DNA from: Lentinus brumalis
Lineage: Eukaryota > Basidiomycota > Agaricomycetes > Polyporales > Polyporaceae
Assembly (NCBI GenBank): GCA_001792895.1
Contig: MARA01000030.1
Location: 1 to 64,000, forward strand
Length of the DNA stretch: 64,000 nt
Reading direction: 5' to 3'
Part shown: piece after piece, positions 18,331 to 27,869 of the stretch
Numbering within the stretch: position 1 is the first letter of the stretch
Layout: the number at the start of each line of letters is the position of its first letter
Program-made: the position numbers and the translations under genes
Notes under the pieces: generated by a model
Seen by the model: only the letters and a program-made list of their open reading frames with translations
What the model was told of the DNA's origin: nothing
Database searches by the model: none

Positions 18331-18754
18331 ATGGGAGGAGGATGGGGAGCGAGCTGAGCAACGTCCAGAGGAGCAGAGATGAGTTGGGATAGTCGGTGCG
18401 ACAATGGGGTAGCGGGCCTAGGGACTTAATACCTTGTCTGGCACAAAGACCATCATAACAGATTACGCTAACAAAGGAAGAGCACCAGGAAGCCTGAACC
18501 TTATACTTGAGGGGACACTGGACAGATATCCGGCTGCACGGAGCGGAAGAGTGATGGACAGATTAGGTTTGACGCGCCGGGTATGTGCCTCTAGATCTGC
18601 ATATCGCGCCGCTTACCCAAACTGGCCGTCGCGACACAGGAGAAAGAATATTATATAGTTACAGGAGCGACACATAATCTGATCAACATCCAAGCACGGT
18701 GACTGGCAAACTCTAGACATCATCGGGATGGGTGGGTCAAACAGCATGGGACGA

Positions 18755-18840
18755 GACGGAGAGACGGAGAGAACGAGAGACGGAGAGACGGAGAGACGGA
18801 GAGACGGAGTGCATGACGGAGAGACGGATTGCATGACGGA
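18755..18840. repeat. GACGGAGAGA minisatellite
   Basis: About eight copies of a 10-bp purine-rich unit, GACGGAGAGA, some with an inserted TGCAT, lie just beyond the 3' end of the minus-strand gene 18864-19709. ORFs through it (TERRRDG repeats) are by-products. Confidence 0.85.
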
Positions 18841-18863
18841 GGAATATACGAGTACGGAAGCCC

Positions 18864-19709
18864 CTAGTGCGTCTCACCATCCTCGCTCTCGGAGTCCTCG
18901 GCCACGTCGCCCCCCTCTTGCTCGGGAAGTGTTTCTTCTTCGCCTGACGGGACTACTGGTGCAGAAGTGTCGAGAGCTGGGCCAACGTTAACAATAAAGA
19001 GTGTATACAGCCTCAAACGTAGTACTTACGACCATGTAGCCAACAAATAGTCTCCGGGCCGTCAGGAGGGGAGTGGGCGGGGATATTTTGCATTCCACGA
19101 CGGAGCTTCATCTCAAGCATGTCTCGTCGGATATCCAGAGCCAGGGCAGCGTCATTGAAAGCTTTGACACAGGTGAGGTAGTCCATGAGTACTTCGAAGC
19201 GCAACTCGATCGAGAGGGGTGAGCGAGTCGGAAGAGGAATGAGGGATACGAGCGACGGTGCCTGAACGATGGAGGTGTTGTAAAGTGGTTGAACTCGCGA
19301 TCGCATGATTGCATGCTTACCTGGGTCACCACGACCGTGACGGTCAACGTACTCTGATTGGCCTTCACAGAAATGTTCTCGTCGATGACAAGCGCGACTT
19401 GACACCGAATCGGGTTGGGAGCGAGCTTGCATTCACGCACTTCACATATCAAGAGTCCCCCTGCGACAACTTGAGTGGGATAGGGTCGAAGAAACCATAG
19501 TACTCACACGTTTCTTCGCCCAACTCGATCACAGCAATATACGCTGTCCTCCAATTCTGGTCGCCAACGATGGCATACGACGCATCTGCAGTGGCCAACA
19601 CCAGATCTGGTACCTCAAGCCACCTACCGACCGATATTCAGGAGATAAGCCGCCATACGGGATCTGTACAGTCATTATGCACTCACGAATGGATTGTCCC
19701 TCCAGACAT
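18864..19709 (-). CDS. Hypothetical protein with acidic C-terminal tail
   Basis: A five-exon model. Exon 1 from ATG 19709 codes for MSGGTIHS. Exon 2 reads WLEVPDLVLATADASYAIVG and AYIAVIELGEET. Exon 3 reads LLICEVRECKLAPNPIRCQV and ends TVTVVVTQ. Exon 4 reads SPLSIELRFEVLMDYLTCVK and RDMLEMKLRRGMQNIP. Exon 5 codes for VPSGEEETLPEQEGGD and a Glu/Asp/Ser tail ending SEDGETH with TAG at 18864. All joins have GT-AG signals and keep frame. Protein about 205 residues, with no signal peptide or membrane helix visible. The start lies near the head of the oppositely oriented gene at about 19794, suggesting a shared promoter. Composition and size recall the acidic-tailed small proteins common in agaricomycete accessory regions. 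Family not recognised. Confidence 0.6.
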
Positions 19710-19793
19710 GACTATATGGACGATGACGAGGAGAAGGGCAGCGTCTGCGCAAGGGGATCAGTGAGTGCAGCCTAGGCCTGGAGTTTCTTGCGC

Positions 19794-21011
19794 CATGTTT
19801 TTGAGTCCGTCTTGTAAGGCCCTGAGGATCGATGGGACTAAGGAAGAGTGTGAATTGAGCACAAAGAAAGGTCCGTGCTGGACGCGGCAGAACGCGACGG
19901 GGGAGCGCCTGCAGGCCCGATCAAGCGCAGACGCTCACGCTCCGAATTCCAAGTCAACCTCCAGTGCTCTGCAGTCCTCCTCCTAATCGTCTGGCTAGTC
20001 TCGCTCACGTTCATCTGGCCCAGTCTAACTGTGATCCTCTTCTTACAGTTCCTGAGTTTCAAGATGTCGAAGTATTGTCACCCAACCTGCAGAAGCTTGG
20101 TGCTGGACTCTTTGTCAATGTCCGTCCTTTCGAACAAAGGACGACGTACATCGGCGTCGCGTATATAAGTGCGCGACGCTATGTCCCGCTTGCCCAGTAC
20201 CGATATGACCTGGCTAGTCAGGTGAGCCACTCGATCCCACACCATCGTCGACTTTCGCCCTTGACGCTACCATCCTAGCTTTATTTCTCAGACCGTGCTT
20301 GTGCACACTCACTCGGCGCATGATGATCAAGAACGCGCGTACCGTGCAGCGCGGCTCTGCGTCTTAATTCGTAACAGACGTGGTGCGTTCATGGTTGTCG
20401 ATGTCTTTGCATTGCACCTGACAGTGCGCCAGCATTGCTAGCAATAGCTTCCGAGGACGGTCGCAGCACCATTCTCCTTGATATTGCCGCCCTTCATGAC
20501 ATCCCCGGAGTCTGTCTGTTGGTGCGCAGCCCGTGCATCCGTCGTCTCACTGATTGGGCTCATGCAATATGGACAGTGTCGCACTTCCGTCGTGTATCGA
20601 CGCATCGGATACAGCCTGGATGTCACCTTTACCAACGCCCGTGCACTGGACACCTGTCTGGTCGCTGTCTTGGCGGCTTACACGTTCATGTGTCATCAAG
20701 AGGACTTGGACATCTATCACCCACATGTTGCTGCCTCTAGAATCGCAGACTTCGGCCAGTGGTGCGAGGCCGACATGTTCTCCGACTTCAGCGACATGCT
20801 CTCCGACTTCAGCGACATGTTCTCCGACTTGAGCGACATCGATTCCGATCTCTCCTTTGAGCTCTCTGACTTAGAAGGATTGGAGGCAGAGGATGACGAA
20901 GGCTATGCCGATGACGCGAGCAGTGTCGGACTTTCGGACCAGGAGGAACCTGAGGACGATGAATACCCTTGTGGTTACTTACAGTATGCATTCCCCATCC
21001 TTCCTATGTAA
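19794..21011 (+). CDS. Hypothetical protein with tandem Asp/Ser-rich C-terminal repeats
   Basis: Coding signal is clear in pieces. One exon reads PNLQKLGAGLFVNVRPFEQR and RRYVPLAQYRYDLASQ, ending at a GTGAGC donor near 20221. The last exon reads SVVYRRIGYSLDVTFTNARA and LAAYTFMCHQEDLDIYHPHV, then a tandem heptad DMFSDFS / DMLSDFS / DMFSDLS / DIDSDLS coded by 21-bp DNA repeats (about 20774-20860), and a strongly acidic end. The start at 19794 and the internal joins are not settled, and an upstream frame contains a long hydrophobic run that could be a membrane segment or just an intron. It is divergent from the gene at 18864-19709. Function unknown. Confidence 0.42.
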
Positions 21012-21360
21012 CCTATTCTCGTGGAGCTCGAGTATCCCTTAGCTCGTTGATGTATATGTTGAATTGCTACTCGACGTCTCGGACATATAACCAGTTCTGC
21101 GTCGCCTCTGTCATTCTCCACGTGTGACATCGCTACAAGAGCCGCCCATAAACTAAACTTTACCGCTACCATATCTACCTTCTGCACTCGCTCTCGTTGC
21201 CCCCAGGTCTAAACAGCGAGAGACCAGTGACGTGAGTAACCAAATCTCATGAACGACTGCTAGCAGCTCATCCGGCTGACTAGATCTTGCCCCCAGACAC
21301 TCCACCCTTGCTGACGCCACCCAAGCCTTCACCCTTACCCTCAGAAGACTCGTCACTCCC

Positions 21361-22266
21361 ATGCCCGCGCAGCCAGAGCGGCCAAGAAACAGCAATAGGC
21401 ACGGCGGAGGAGCTTCTCCGAGGCGATACGAGCCATGGCGACTCGCAGTTCTGATAATATGGGGAATGGCTACCTTGGTCGCGCTCGTCTTCTCCCGCTC
21501 GGATTTGGCCCAATCCTTCACCCGAGACTCCCTCAACGTCTTCCCGAAGTTCCTCACTCGGATAGCCCTCTTACAGGGGGCAGACCCGATGGATATCTTC
21601 CCTGACTTACAGGCGTACGTTGACCGTGCCGTGGCGCGCGCCATGCGAGACGCAGTCGGGCGTGCAGACTACGCGCTCTATGCGCACGGTGCCCGACCTA
21701 TCCCAGACCTCACTACTGCGGGCAAGACTGTGACAGACGGCTCGCTCGCACATCCCGCCGATATCGCGCTCACCGACGATCTACGCGTCGGGCAATGCTG
21801 GGTTCTAGAAAGACGCACTGGGCAGCTCGGATTGCGCCTGTCCCACATGATCTACCCAACTCACTTCTCTATCGACCACATACCCATCGAAATCGCCACG
21901 GACATCGGCGAAGCTCCTCGCGCACTCTACCTATGGGGCGCAGTGGACGGGGGCCCCAATTTCAGCAGCGTCCGGGAGTCTGCTGACGAATACGGCAGCT
22001 CGCCTGCCTATCCCCCCGGCCGTACAGGTCCTCCTATCCCGAGCCCGTTCTCGTATATCCTCCTCGCATCCGCGGAATACGACGTTGATTCCCCGCGTCA
22101 TGTCCAAACATTTCCGATTAACCGTTGGATCGTTGACGCTCGGATGGATTTCGGTGTGGTTGTTCTGGAGGTGCTGAGCAATTGGGGCTCAAACAATACT
22201 TGCATATATCGACTTCGCGTGCATGGGGAGAGGGTCGATGATGCAGAGCTGTCTGGAGCGTTGTAG
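21361..22266 (+). CDS. SUN-domain membrane protein
   Basis: Single-exon gene of 301 residues. A basic N-terminus (RNSNRHGGGASPRRYEPW) is followed by one membrane helix, RLAVLIIWGMATLVALVF (about residues 27-44), a short stalk, and a SUN domain filling the C-terminal two thirds. Diagnostic stretches are DYALYAHGARPIP, the VGQCWVLERRTGQLGLRLS strand pair, YPTHFSIDHIPIEIA and the closing VVLEVLSNWGSNNTCIYRLR ending VHG. SUN proteins sit in the inner nuclear membrane with the domain in the perinuclear space and bind KASH peptides of outer-membrane partners (LINC complex). Basic N-terminus, one helix and C-terminal SUN fit that topology, but the stalk is much shorter than in classical members such as Sad1, so it may be a lineage-specific paralogue. 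It sits among membrane and coiled-coil genes. The SUN call is made from motif recognition. Confidence 0.9.
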   Translation: MPAQPERPRNSNRHGGGASPRRYEPWRLAVLIIWGMATLVALVFSRSDLAQSFTRDSLNVFPKFLTRIALLQGADPMDIFPDLQAYVDRAVARAMRDAVGRADYALYAHGARPIPDLTTAGKTVTDGSLAHPADIALTDDLRVGQCWVLERRTGQLGLRLSHMIYPTHFSIDHIPIEIATDIGEAPRALYLWGAVDGGPNFSSVRESADEYGSSPAYPPGRTGPPIPSPFSYILLASAEYDVDSPRHVQTFPINRWIVDARMDFGVVVLEVLSNWGSNNTCIYRLRVHGERVDDAELSGAL

Positions 22267-22483
22267 GCTTAGAGTTTTAGAGTTGAGCGACTGGTTGCGC
22301 TCTGGGCCACGTGTGCGCTCAGCGCTCGCTGGACAAAGCGTTCCGTATTGGGCGATCATCTTCTTTGAGTTCTTACCATCTTGCAATGCACATTCAAGTC
22401 AACGCACGTTTTCTCTTTGTCCGTCCTGGCGTTATGTCACCCTGCACGGAGGCCCATGTTCCTTCCGAAGCTCTTCCACCACG

Positions 22484-25166
22484 ATGGCCGACATGAGCCA
22501 CCCGCCGCCCTCTGAACCCACACCGTCAACGCTGACGCAGGTCGCAGCAACCGACCTGACGGTCGACCCTACTCACTCGAATGTTCATGGTGAGTTTCTT
22601 TTGGCTAGTGGCCTGGTATTGTGGGCATTGAAGAGGTGTTGGGTCGTGAACAGGCCAGGAGCATTCGCCTGGAGCGAATGCAAGCCCCCACGACCCTGTC
22701 AGCTCCCCAGGATCTGGAGGTTACTTCGAGGCCCCCACTTTTGCCAGCGCGCTATACGATACGCAGCCAGTTGCAGGTGCCAAACGCAGACATCAGGGCC
22801 AGGTCGTTGTCCTCAATGCCAAAGTGCCTCGATTGGAAGACGATGTAAGTCATGAACATGCCCGTGACGTCTCTATCCCCTCTCACGTTTGATTCAGCCT
22901 CACGCTCCTGCGCTTGAGGATGCGCCCATGTACAAGGTTCGTTATGCATGCAATCTTCCCCCGAATCAAGGGCTCAAAAGGGTGGCAGGTATCTATCAGA
23001 GACGAGGAGATCAGGCGTCGACAGAGGAGACTCAGGGTGAGTGTCGCACGACCATACAGGCCACTTATGATTGCTTATAGCACGACTCGTAGAACCTGAG
23101 AGAGGTGGTTGAAGATTGCGGCGAAGATGGGGACTACGCGGAGGCACAAGTTCCGCTCCCGACGTCTCCCGATGCATCACTGTCGCCCGGACCTTCCAGG
23201 AGAGTTGTCCCCGTTCCGCGCAGGTCGACTGCATCTCCACGGGTTGTCCAAGAACCGGTTCCCCGTCGTCCTGCAAGCAGCACGCTCCTCGTCGCAGCTG
23301 CGGTCGGCGGGGGTTCATCGCAGCAGTTGCCTCGTACCAGCGCCGTCACACAGCAACAAGGACAAGGTCCCCCTCCCCCTCCCCCCCATTCCTCTCATGT
23401 TCCAGCGCATGTCGTGGGCTACGATCTACAGAAGCCGCACGCCTTTTCCTCGCAACCTGCACACCTCGACCGCCGCGATCACCATGGCGAACAGGCACAC
23501 CGTATTGCGTCTCAAGCGATGCCGCAACAATCGCGACCTTCTGAGCGGGCGTATCCCCAAATGGCGCCGCCTATGCAACACGGGCATCTTCAGCATGCGC
23601 AGCCTGTTCAGCAGACGTATCCTCAAGAGACACAGCGTTCTTATCCACAGCAGGCCGGCTTTACGTTCATCGACGAGGCACGGGCGTCCGGACATGATCA
23701 TCAGCAACTCAACCAGTATCAGTACAGCGACGCCGGTGACCAGGCGATGAGAGTCGCAAGTGGCACATCTTTCTATGGGACCGTTCCTCAACACGTCCCA
23801 CCGCGTCAGCATGTCCCCCGCCCCAGCATGTCCCTCCATCCCAGCATGTCCCTCCACCTCAGCATGTTCATCCCCCTCAGCATGTCGCTCACCCTCAGCA
23901 CGTTCGCCCGGCTCAACACGCCCCTCCGCCGCACCACAGCCATCCATCTCAGTCCGGCCATCCATCGCAGCAGCCACCCGCCTTGCAGTCTGGCAGCGAA
24001 GGACTTCCGCCTCTTGTCCTGCGGATTGTCCGGGATCTGTATCACAAAGCACACGGCGTGGTCCTGGTAAGCTGTTTGCGCATTTGTGGCAGGCCCGTCT
24101 AATCTTCGCCCTGAGTAGCCTGATGAACAAGTGCTCGCCCTGTGGCCGCGGTTGAGTGCTCAAGATCACCAAGCTATCACGGAGATCTACGGAAACTGCG
24201 TGGCTCGTGAACAAAGACCACCACCTCCCGCAGCCGCCTCTTTTAGCGCCAACATGCCACGGGCGGACGGTCTCGCGCAAGCCAGCAGCAGTCAACAACG
24301 ACTGCCAGGGAGCAGTTCAAAACAGGGGTATCCTACGGGGAATCATGAAATGGACGTGGTAAGTCATTCCGTAGCGTAACGGACGCAGAGGCTGAATTGT
24401 AAACCCCACTCCAGGCGATGTGGAACGAACCGGGCTCCCAGCATGCCTCTGCACCAGTCCAGGACGACGTCTCGCTCCCCATGGCGGATACTGATGCTCT
24501 TCCTTTCCAAGCGGTTGGTTCACCTGAGCTCTATCCTGAGCTCCCCAATCCTTCAACGACGCAGAAGCGGAAGCAAACGAAAGCGGATAAGGGCAAGGTA
24601 CGTTCCCCTCGGTACCATACTCATTTGATAGTGGTTGACAATGAAGCTTACAGGCTAAGTTGTCAAAGTCCGCGGTGTCGTCCCAGCAGCCGCAGCGCCC
24701 AAACAATGCCGCAGTCGGTGCTCTTTCTCCGCCGACACCGCGGTTCTCCCTTCCTGGTCCTGCACCAGGCCTTGGCCTTCCCCAGTTCATTCCTGTAGGT
24801 CGATTTGAACATAGGCTAGCTCTATATATGTCGCTGATCGAGTAATCAGCCTGCTGCGTCAAGCAATGCTGACACAAGTGGCATGCAAGGTCCTTACGCG
24901 ATGCTTTTGATGAAGCGCATCGAGGGCATGAACGAAGCCATTTATCACTTCCAGTGAGTGTCCACGACCAATTACGATTCGCGATTCCTGACGTCTCTCT
25001 CAGGTCAGCGATGCTGGCCGAAATGAGGAACGTCAATGCGTCCATCACGACCGCTGTCTCGGCGTTCACCCATGCCCAGATTCAAGCTGCGAGCGGCGCG
25101 CGTGCCGAAAGAGCTCGTGGCAATGGGAAGAACAAACAAGCTACCGCTAAGATCGCAAAGTCGTGA
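22484..25166 (+). CDS. Gln/Pro-rich disordered protein, possibly first half of the next gene's family
   Basis: Ten exons with consistent GT-AG joins: 22484-22589, 22654-22844, 22898-22936, 22971-23036, 23093-24066, 24119-24358, 24415-24597, 24654-24794, 24850-24953, 25004-25166. Start MADMSHPPPSEPTP. An arginine-rich helix (DEEIRRRQRRLRNLREVVED) leads into a long Gln/Pro/His-rich region with QHVPP-type repeats. Then come a folded patch LPPLVLRIVRDLYHKAHGVV and DEQVLALWPRLSAQDHQAIT, a basic KRKQTKADKGK, and a C-terminal helix (LLMKRIEGMNEAIYHFQ, LAEMRNVNASITTAVSAFTH). The repeat region has a frame break at a C-run (23815-23819) fixed by one extra C. The gene ends 16 bases before the next ATG on the same strand, and its last helices resemble the usual N-terminal part of proteins like the next one, so the two may be one gene. 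Function unknown. Confidence 0.6.
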
Positions 25167-25181
25167 GACAAGGTCTCTTAC

Positions 25182-26327
25182 ATGGCTCAAGCCATGGCGG
25201 GCGACGGCGTGTCTCCCCAGCAAGACGACGACACGAGGATGGATGAGGAAGATGAATCGGCCGAAGGAGACGACGAGTCCGACGAGGACGACGGTGACGA
25301 TGTGGATTGGAATGGGGACGATATGGTTCGTTTGAAGGTATGAGTCGTTCGGTGATCAACATGCTTTGCCATAAGTTATAACGAGTTATGCAGGCGCGCG
25401 TGCGGGAGGTCTTTGATCGACTCCTCAATCTGAAGGATTGGTCTCAAGCTCCAAAGCAGTTCCCGCCCCTCTCCGAGGACGAAACGGAAGCGTTCTTACG
25501 TCAAGATGGCACGGTCAAGTGCACGCCCGATGACTTCCGCGTCGACTTCGTGCACAGCTGGAAGCGCTTCCCCTTCAACAAAGAGGCCCGGAATGTCTTC
25601 ATCAAGATCTTCCAATCCACTGTCGCCGGGGGCGCATACTTGAAGAACCCCACTCCACCTGAGTTGCTGACAAAGGACATCATCGGCAAAGTACTGGACA
25701 GACACATGAAGTACTGCCGAAGAACGTACAAGCACAACATGTCCCCTAAGAGTAAGCAAGAGCTTGCGGAAGCGGCCCGCAAAAACGCCATGAACAACCG
25801 GAAAGGTCCGGTACGTTGCTACATCTCGATGAGTTCCGGGTTCGTTGCGATGACCGGCGTACCATACTTAGCTTCTCAGGGCTCGCAAACGCACCATCAG
25901 TCGTCGCAAACTCGTGAAGCACAAGGCTCTATTCGCGAAGCTCCAACCTTGTCACATGAGCGGAGACGAGACGGACGGACCTGAGAAGAGGCACCCGCCA
26001 GTCTTCCGCGTCATCCGGGCTGCTTGGCAGTCGGATGATTTCGTCAAGTTCTTGGAGCACCTGGACCTGCTTGTGCGTGAGGATTGGGAACATCCTGTGA
26101 ATGGCCGCGCCACCAGCGGCAACCCTCTTCGAGTTCAGATCCGCGACTCCAACGGTAAGGTCGAGCGAACACCTCCACCGCCGGGCTTGTGGAAGAACTG
26201 CTACAGCGACGCTTTTCTTGCCACCCTCCTGCCTCATGAGATCGAGGAACTTCGTATCATCAATGCCAACTACGACTTCTCTCTGCCCTCCCCCCGTCCC
26301 CGTGCTGGTCCATCCCAGTCTGCTTGA
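25182..26327 (+). CDS. Agaricomycete-specific hypothetical protein (MSxDE family)
   Basis: Three exons: 25182-25337, 25394-25810 and 25872-26327, with introns of 56 and 61 nt. An acidic N-terminus (DESDEDDGDDVDW) precedes REVFDRLLNL, FPPLSEDETEAFLRQDG, CTPDDFRVDFVHSW and FNKEARNVFIKIFQ. The C-terminal half has RARKRTISRRKLVKHKALF, LQPCHMSGDETDGPEKRHPP, FRVIRAAWQSDDFVKFLEHL and PGLWKNCYSDAFLATLLPHE. This pattern (acidic patch, PPxxxExxAF, FRxD..W.K.A..VF, MS.DE, W.S...+..+..LD) is one I recognise from large hypothetical families in mushroom-forming fungi with no known function. The second intron must use the acceptor at 25871 rather than the nearby CAG to keep frame. It probably belongs together with the preceding gene. 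Confidence 0.68.
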
Positions 26328-26514
26328 ACACTCCATCGTTTCTATCAATTCTCGATTCTGACATTATAACCCGTTATTGGCGGCGTGCAGTAGTGTGCCG
26401 CCAACTCGCTCTGTACGCTTGTTCTCCACACTCCTTCCGCACGCTTCATATAGTAGAGTTGATCTCGTATGCGTTACTATCACATGCTCTTGTATAAGTA
26501 CTATGAACACCGTT

Positions 26515-26760
26515 GGTCCGATGTCTCTGGAGTGCTTCTGCGGCACTCGGGAGTGCTTTGTTCGTGCTCGGGAGTGCTCCTGGAGTGCTTCTGGAGTGCT
26601 TCTGGAGTGCTTCTAAGTGCTCGGGAGTGCTCCCGGAGTCCTTTGGAGTGCTTCGTACGCGCTCGGGAGTACTCGGAGTGCTTCGTACGCGCTCGGGAGT
26701 ACTCCCGGAGTTCTTTGGAGTGCTTCGTACGTGCTCGGGAGTGCTCCGAAGTAATTCGAT
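26515..26760. repeat. GGAGTGCTTC / CTCGGGAGTGCTC minisatellite
   Basis: An array built from an about 11-bp core TGGAGTGCTTC, repeated side by side at 26580-26615, then in a longer unit (TTTGGAGTGCTTCGTACGYG followed by CTCGGGAGTACTC) repeated about three times at 26640-26745. It is intergenic. Reading frames on both strands (RSTPEHxE, ECFVRARE) come only from the repeat. Confidence 0.88.
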
Positions 26761-26929
26761 CGCTTTTGCGGTACTCGCGCGTGCTACCTCACAGCTCAGC
26801 GGCTCGACCACCTTGTCGCGACGGCTGTGGCGCGCCTGATCTTCCGGCTATTTGCGCACAGTGTCCGAGTGAGGGCCGTCGTCGGGACTGGCGCCGCATG
26901 ACGGGGGGCGGCAGACCTCGAGGTTAAGT

Positions 26930-27600
26930 GGCTCGACGCGCGGGATAACATTTGACCTAGACGGGTAATTCAACTATTGCTGTGATTTCCGTCGGGGCAG
27001 AAAACACCCGTCCCGATACTTACCTTCGACATATTTCCTCCCCGATACAAAGGGATAGCTTTCAGAAGGATTTGTTGCCGCTTTTCGGCAGAGGACGGGG
27101 GATAACTTTGTTGTAAGGCGAAAACAAGGGCTATGGCCTATTTATCGGCTAGTTACAATTGGTGCGAAACCCAGAGACAAAGCGTGGCGAGGCTTACCTT
27201 TTGTCCGGTTGCGCGCCCTGCGGAAAAGCACGGGCCGGTCTTCCTTTGACATAAATTTTGTCCTGTTTTAGCTATCGCGCCCCCGCTTCCTTGTCCGCAG
27301 GACAAAAAGCGGCGAAAAAGCGGACAAAGGGGAAATCTTATGGCCGAGACAATTTACGGTACAAAATCGACCAAAAGGTTACCCCCCGGTTCGACTTTTA
27401 CCCCAATTTTGGATCGCACCTTACGCCCCGATGCCCGTCGTGCGGCTGCGCGGTCCAGGGACAATGGAGGGGTCACATTCATGATGTTGTGGTTGAGTGC
27501 TGCGGAATATATGGAGGAGGATCTCGTCAGGCATAGAGGAGACCTGTGAGCCACGCCTCTGGGACGAGGGACGAGGAATTCAAGGCCTGCGAGGATGGCT
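26930..27600. other. Gene-free stretch, visibly more AT-rich than its surroundings
   Basis: From about 26940 to 27430 the text changes character: more A/T, runs such as ATAACTTTGTTGTAAGG and CCTATTTATCGGCTAG, and repeated short motifs TTTTGTCC / GGACAAA(A) on both strands around 27200-27330. No convincing exon was found. It ends close to the truncated F-box-like exon at 27624. It may be the remains of an insertion of foreign composition. Confidence 0.45.
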
Positions 27601-27623
27601 GGTAAGCGGAAGTGAGTACTCAC

Positions 27624-27860
27624 CAGCAACGTCGCTCTCCGCCGCTCCTCTAGTATGTCCGCAAACTGCCTGTTCGTGTCCAACAGACGAGCATTCTCCT
27701 GCTCCAGCCTCCCGACCGCCTCCTGGAGAGCAGCTTGCTCGACCTGAGAAGTGAGCTGAGCCTCCCTCAACGCAAAATTCTCCGCCCGTAGTGTATATAG
27801 CTCCTCGGACGAATGATCCAGGGATCGGCTTGTTGCCAGGTGCTCCGGCAAGTATGGCAT
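27624..27860 (-). pseudogene. First-exon fragment of the coiled-coil F-box-like family
   Basis: From ATG 27860 the frame reads MPYLPEHLATSRSLD, EELYTLRAENFALREAQLTS and ARLLDTNRQFADILEERRRA up to a GTGAGT donor at 27623. It closely matches the first exon of the gene at 50670 (MPYSVEQLESRSLAD, EELFKLREESSAMKEAQLAS, ARLLDTNGQFAAILEERWRA). No F-box-like second exon follows: the sequence beyond the donor codes for nothing similar and soon enters the AT-richer stretch. It is therefore a truncated copy. Confidence 0.75.
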
Positions 27861-27869
27861 TTGGTGCGC

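Noticed and set aside
24119..24135. CTGATGA core at 24120 as a second hammerhead
   Set aside because: No matching GAAA core, stem II or stem I partner downstream; it is coding sequence (PDEQV).
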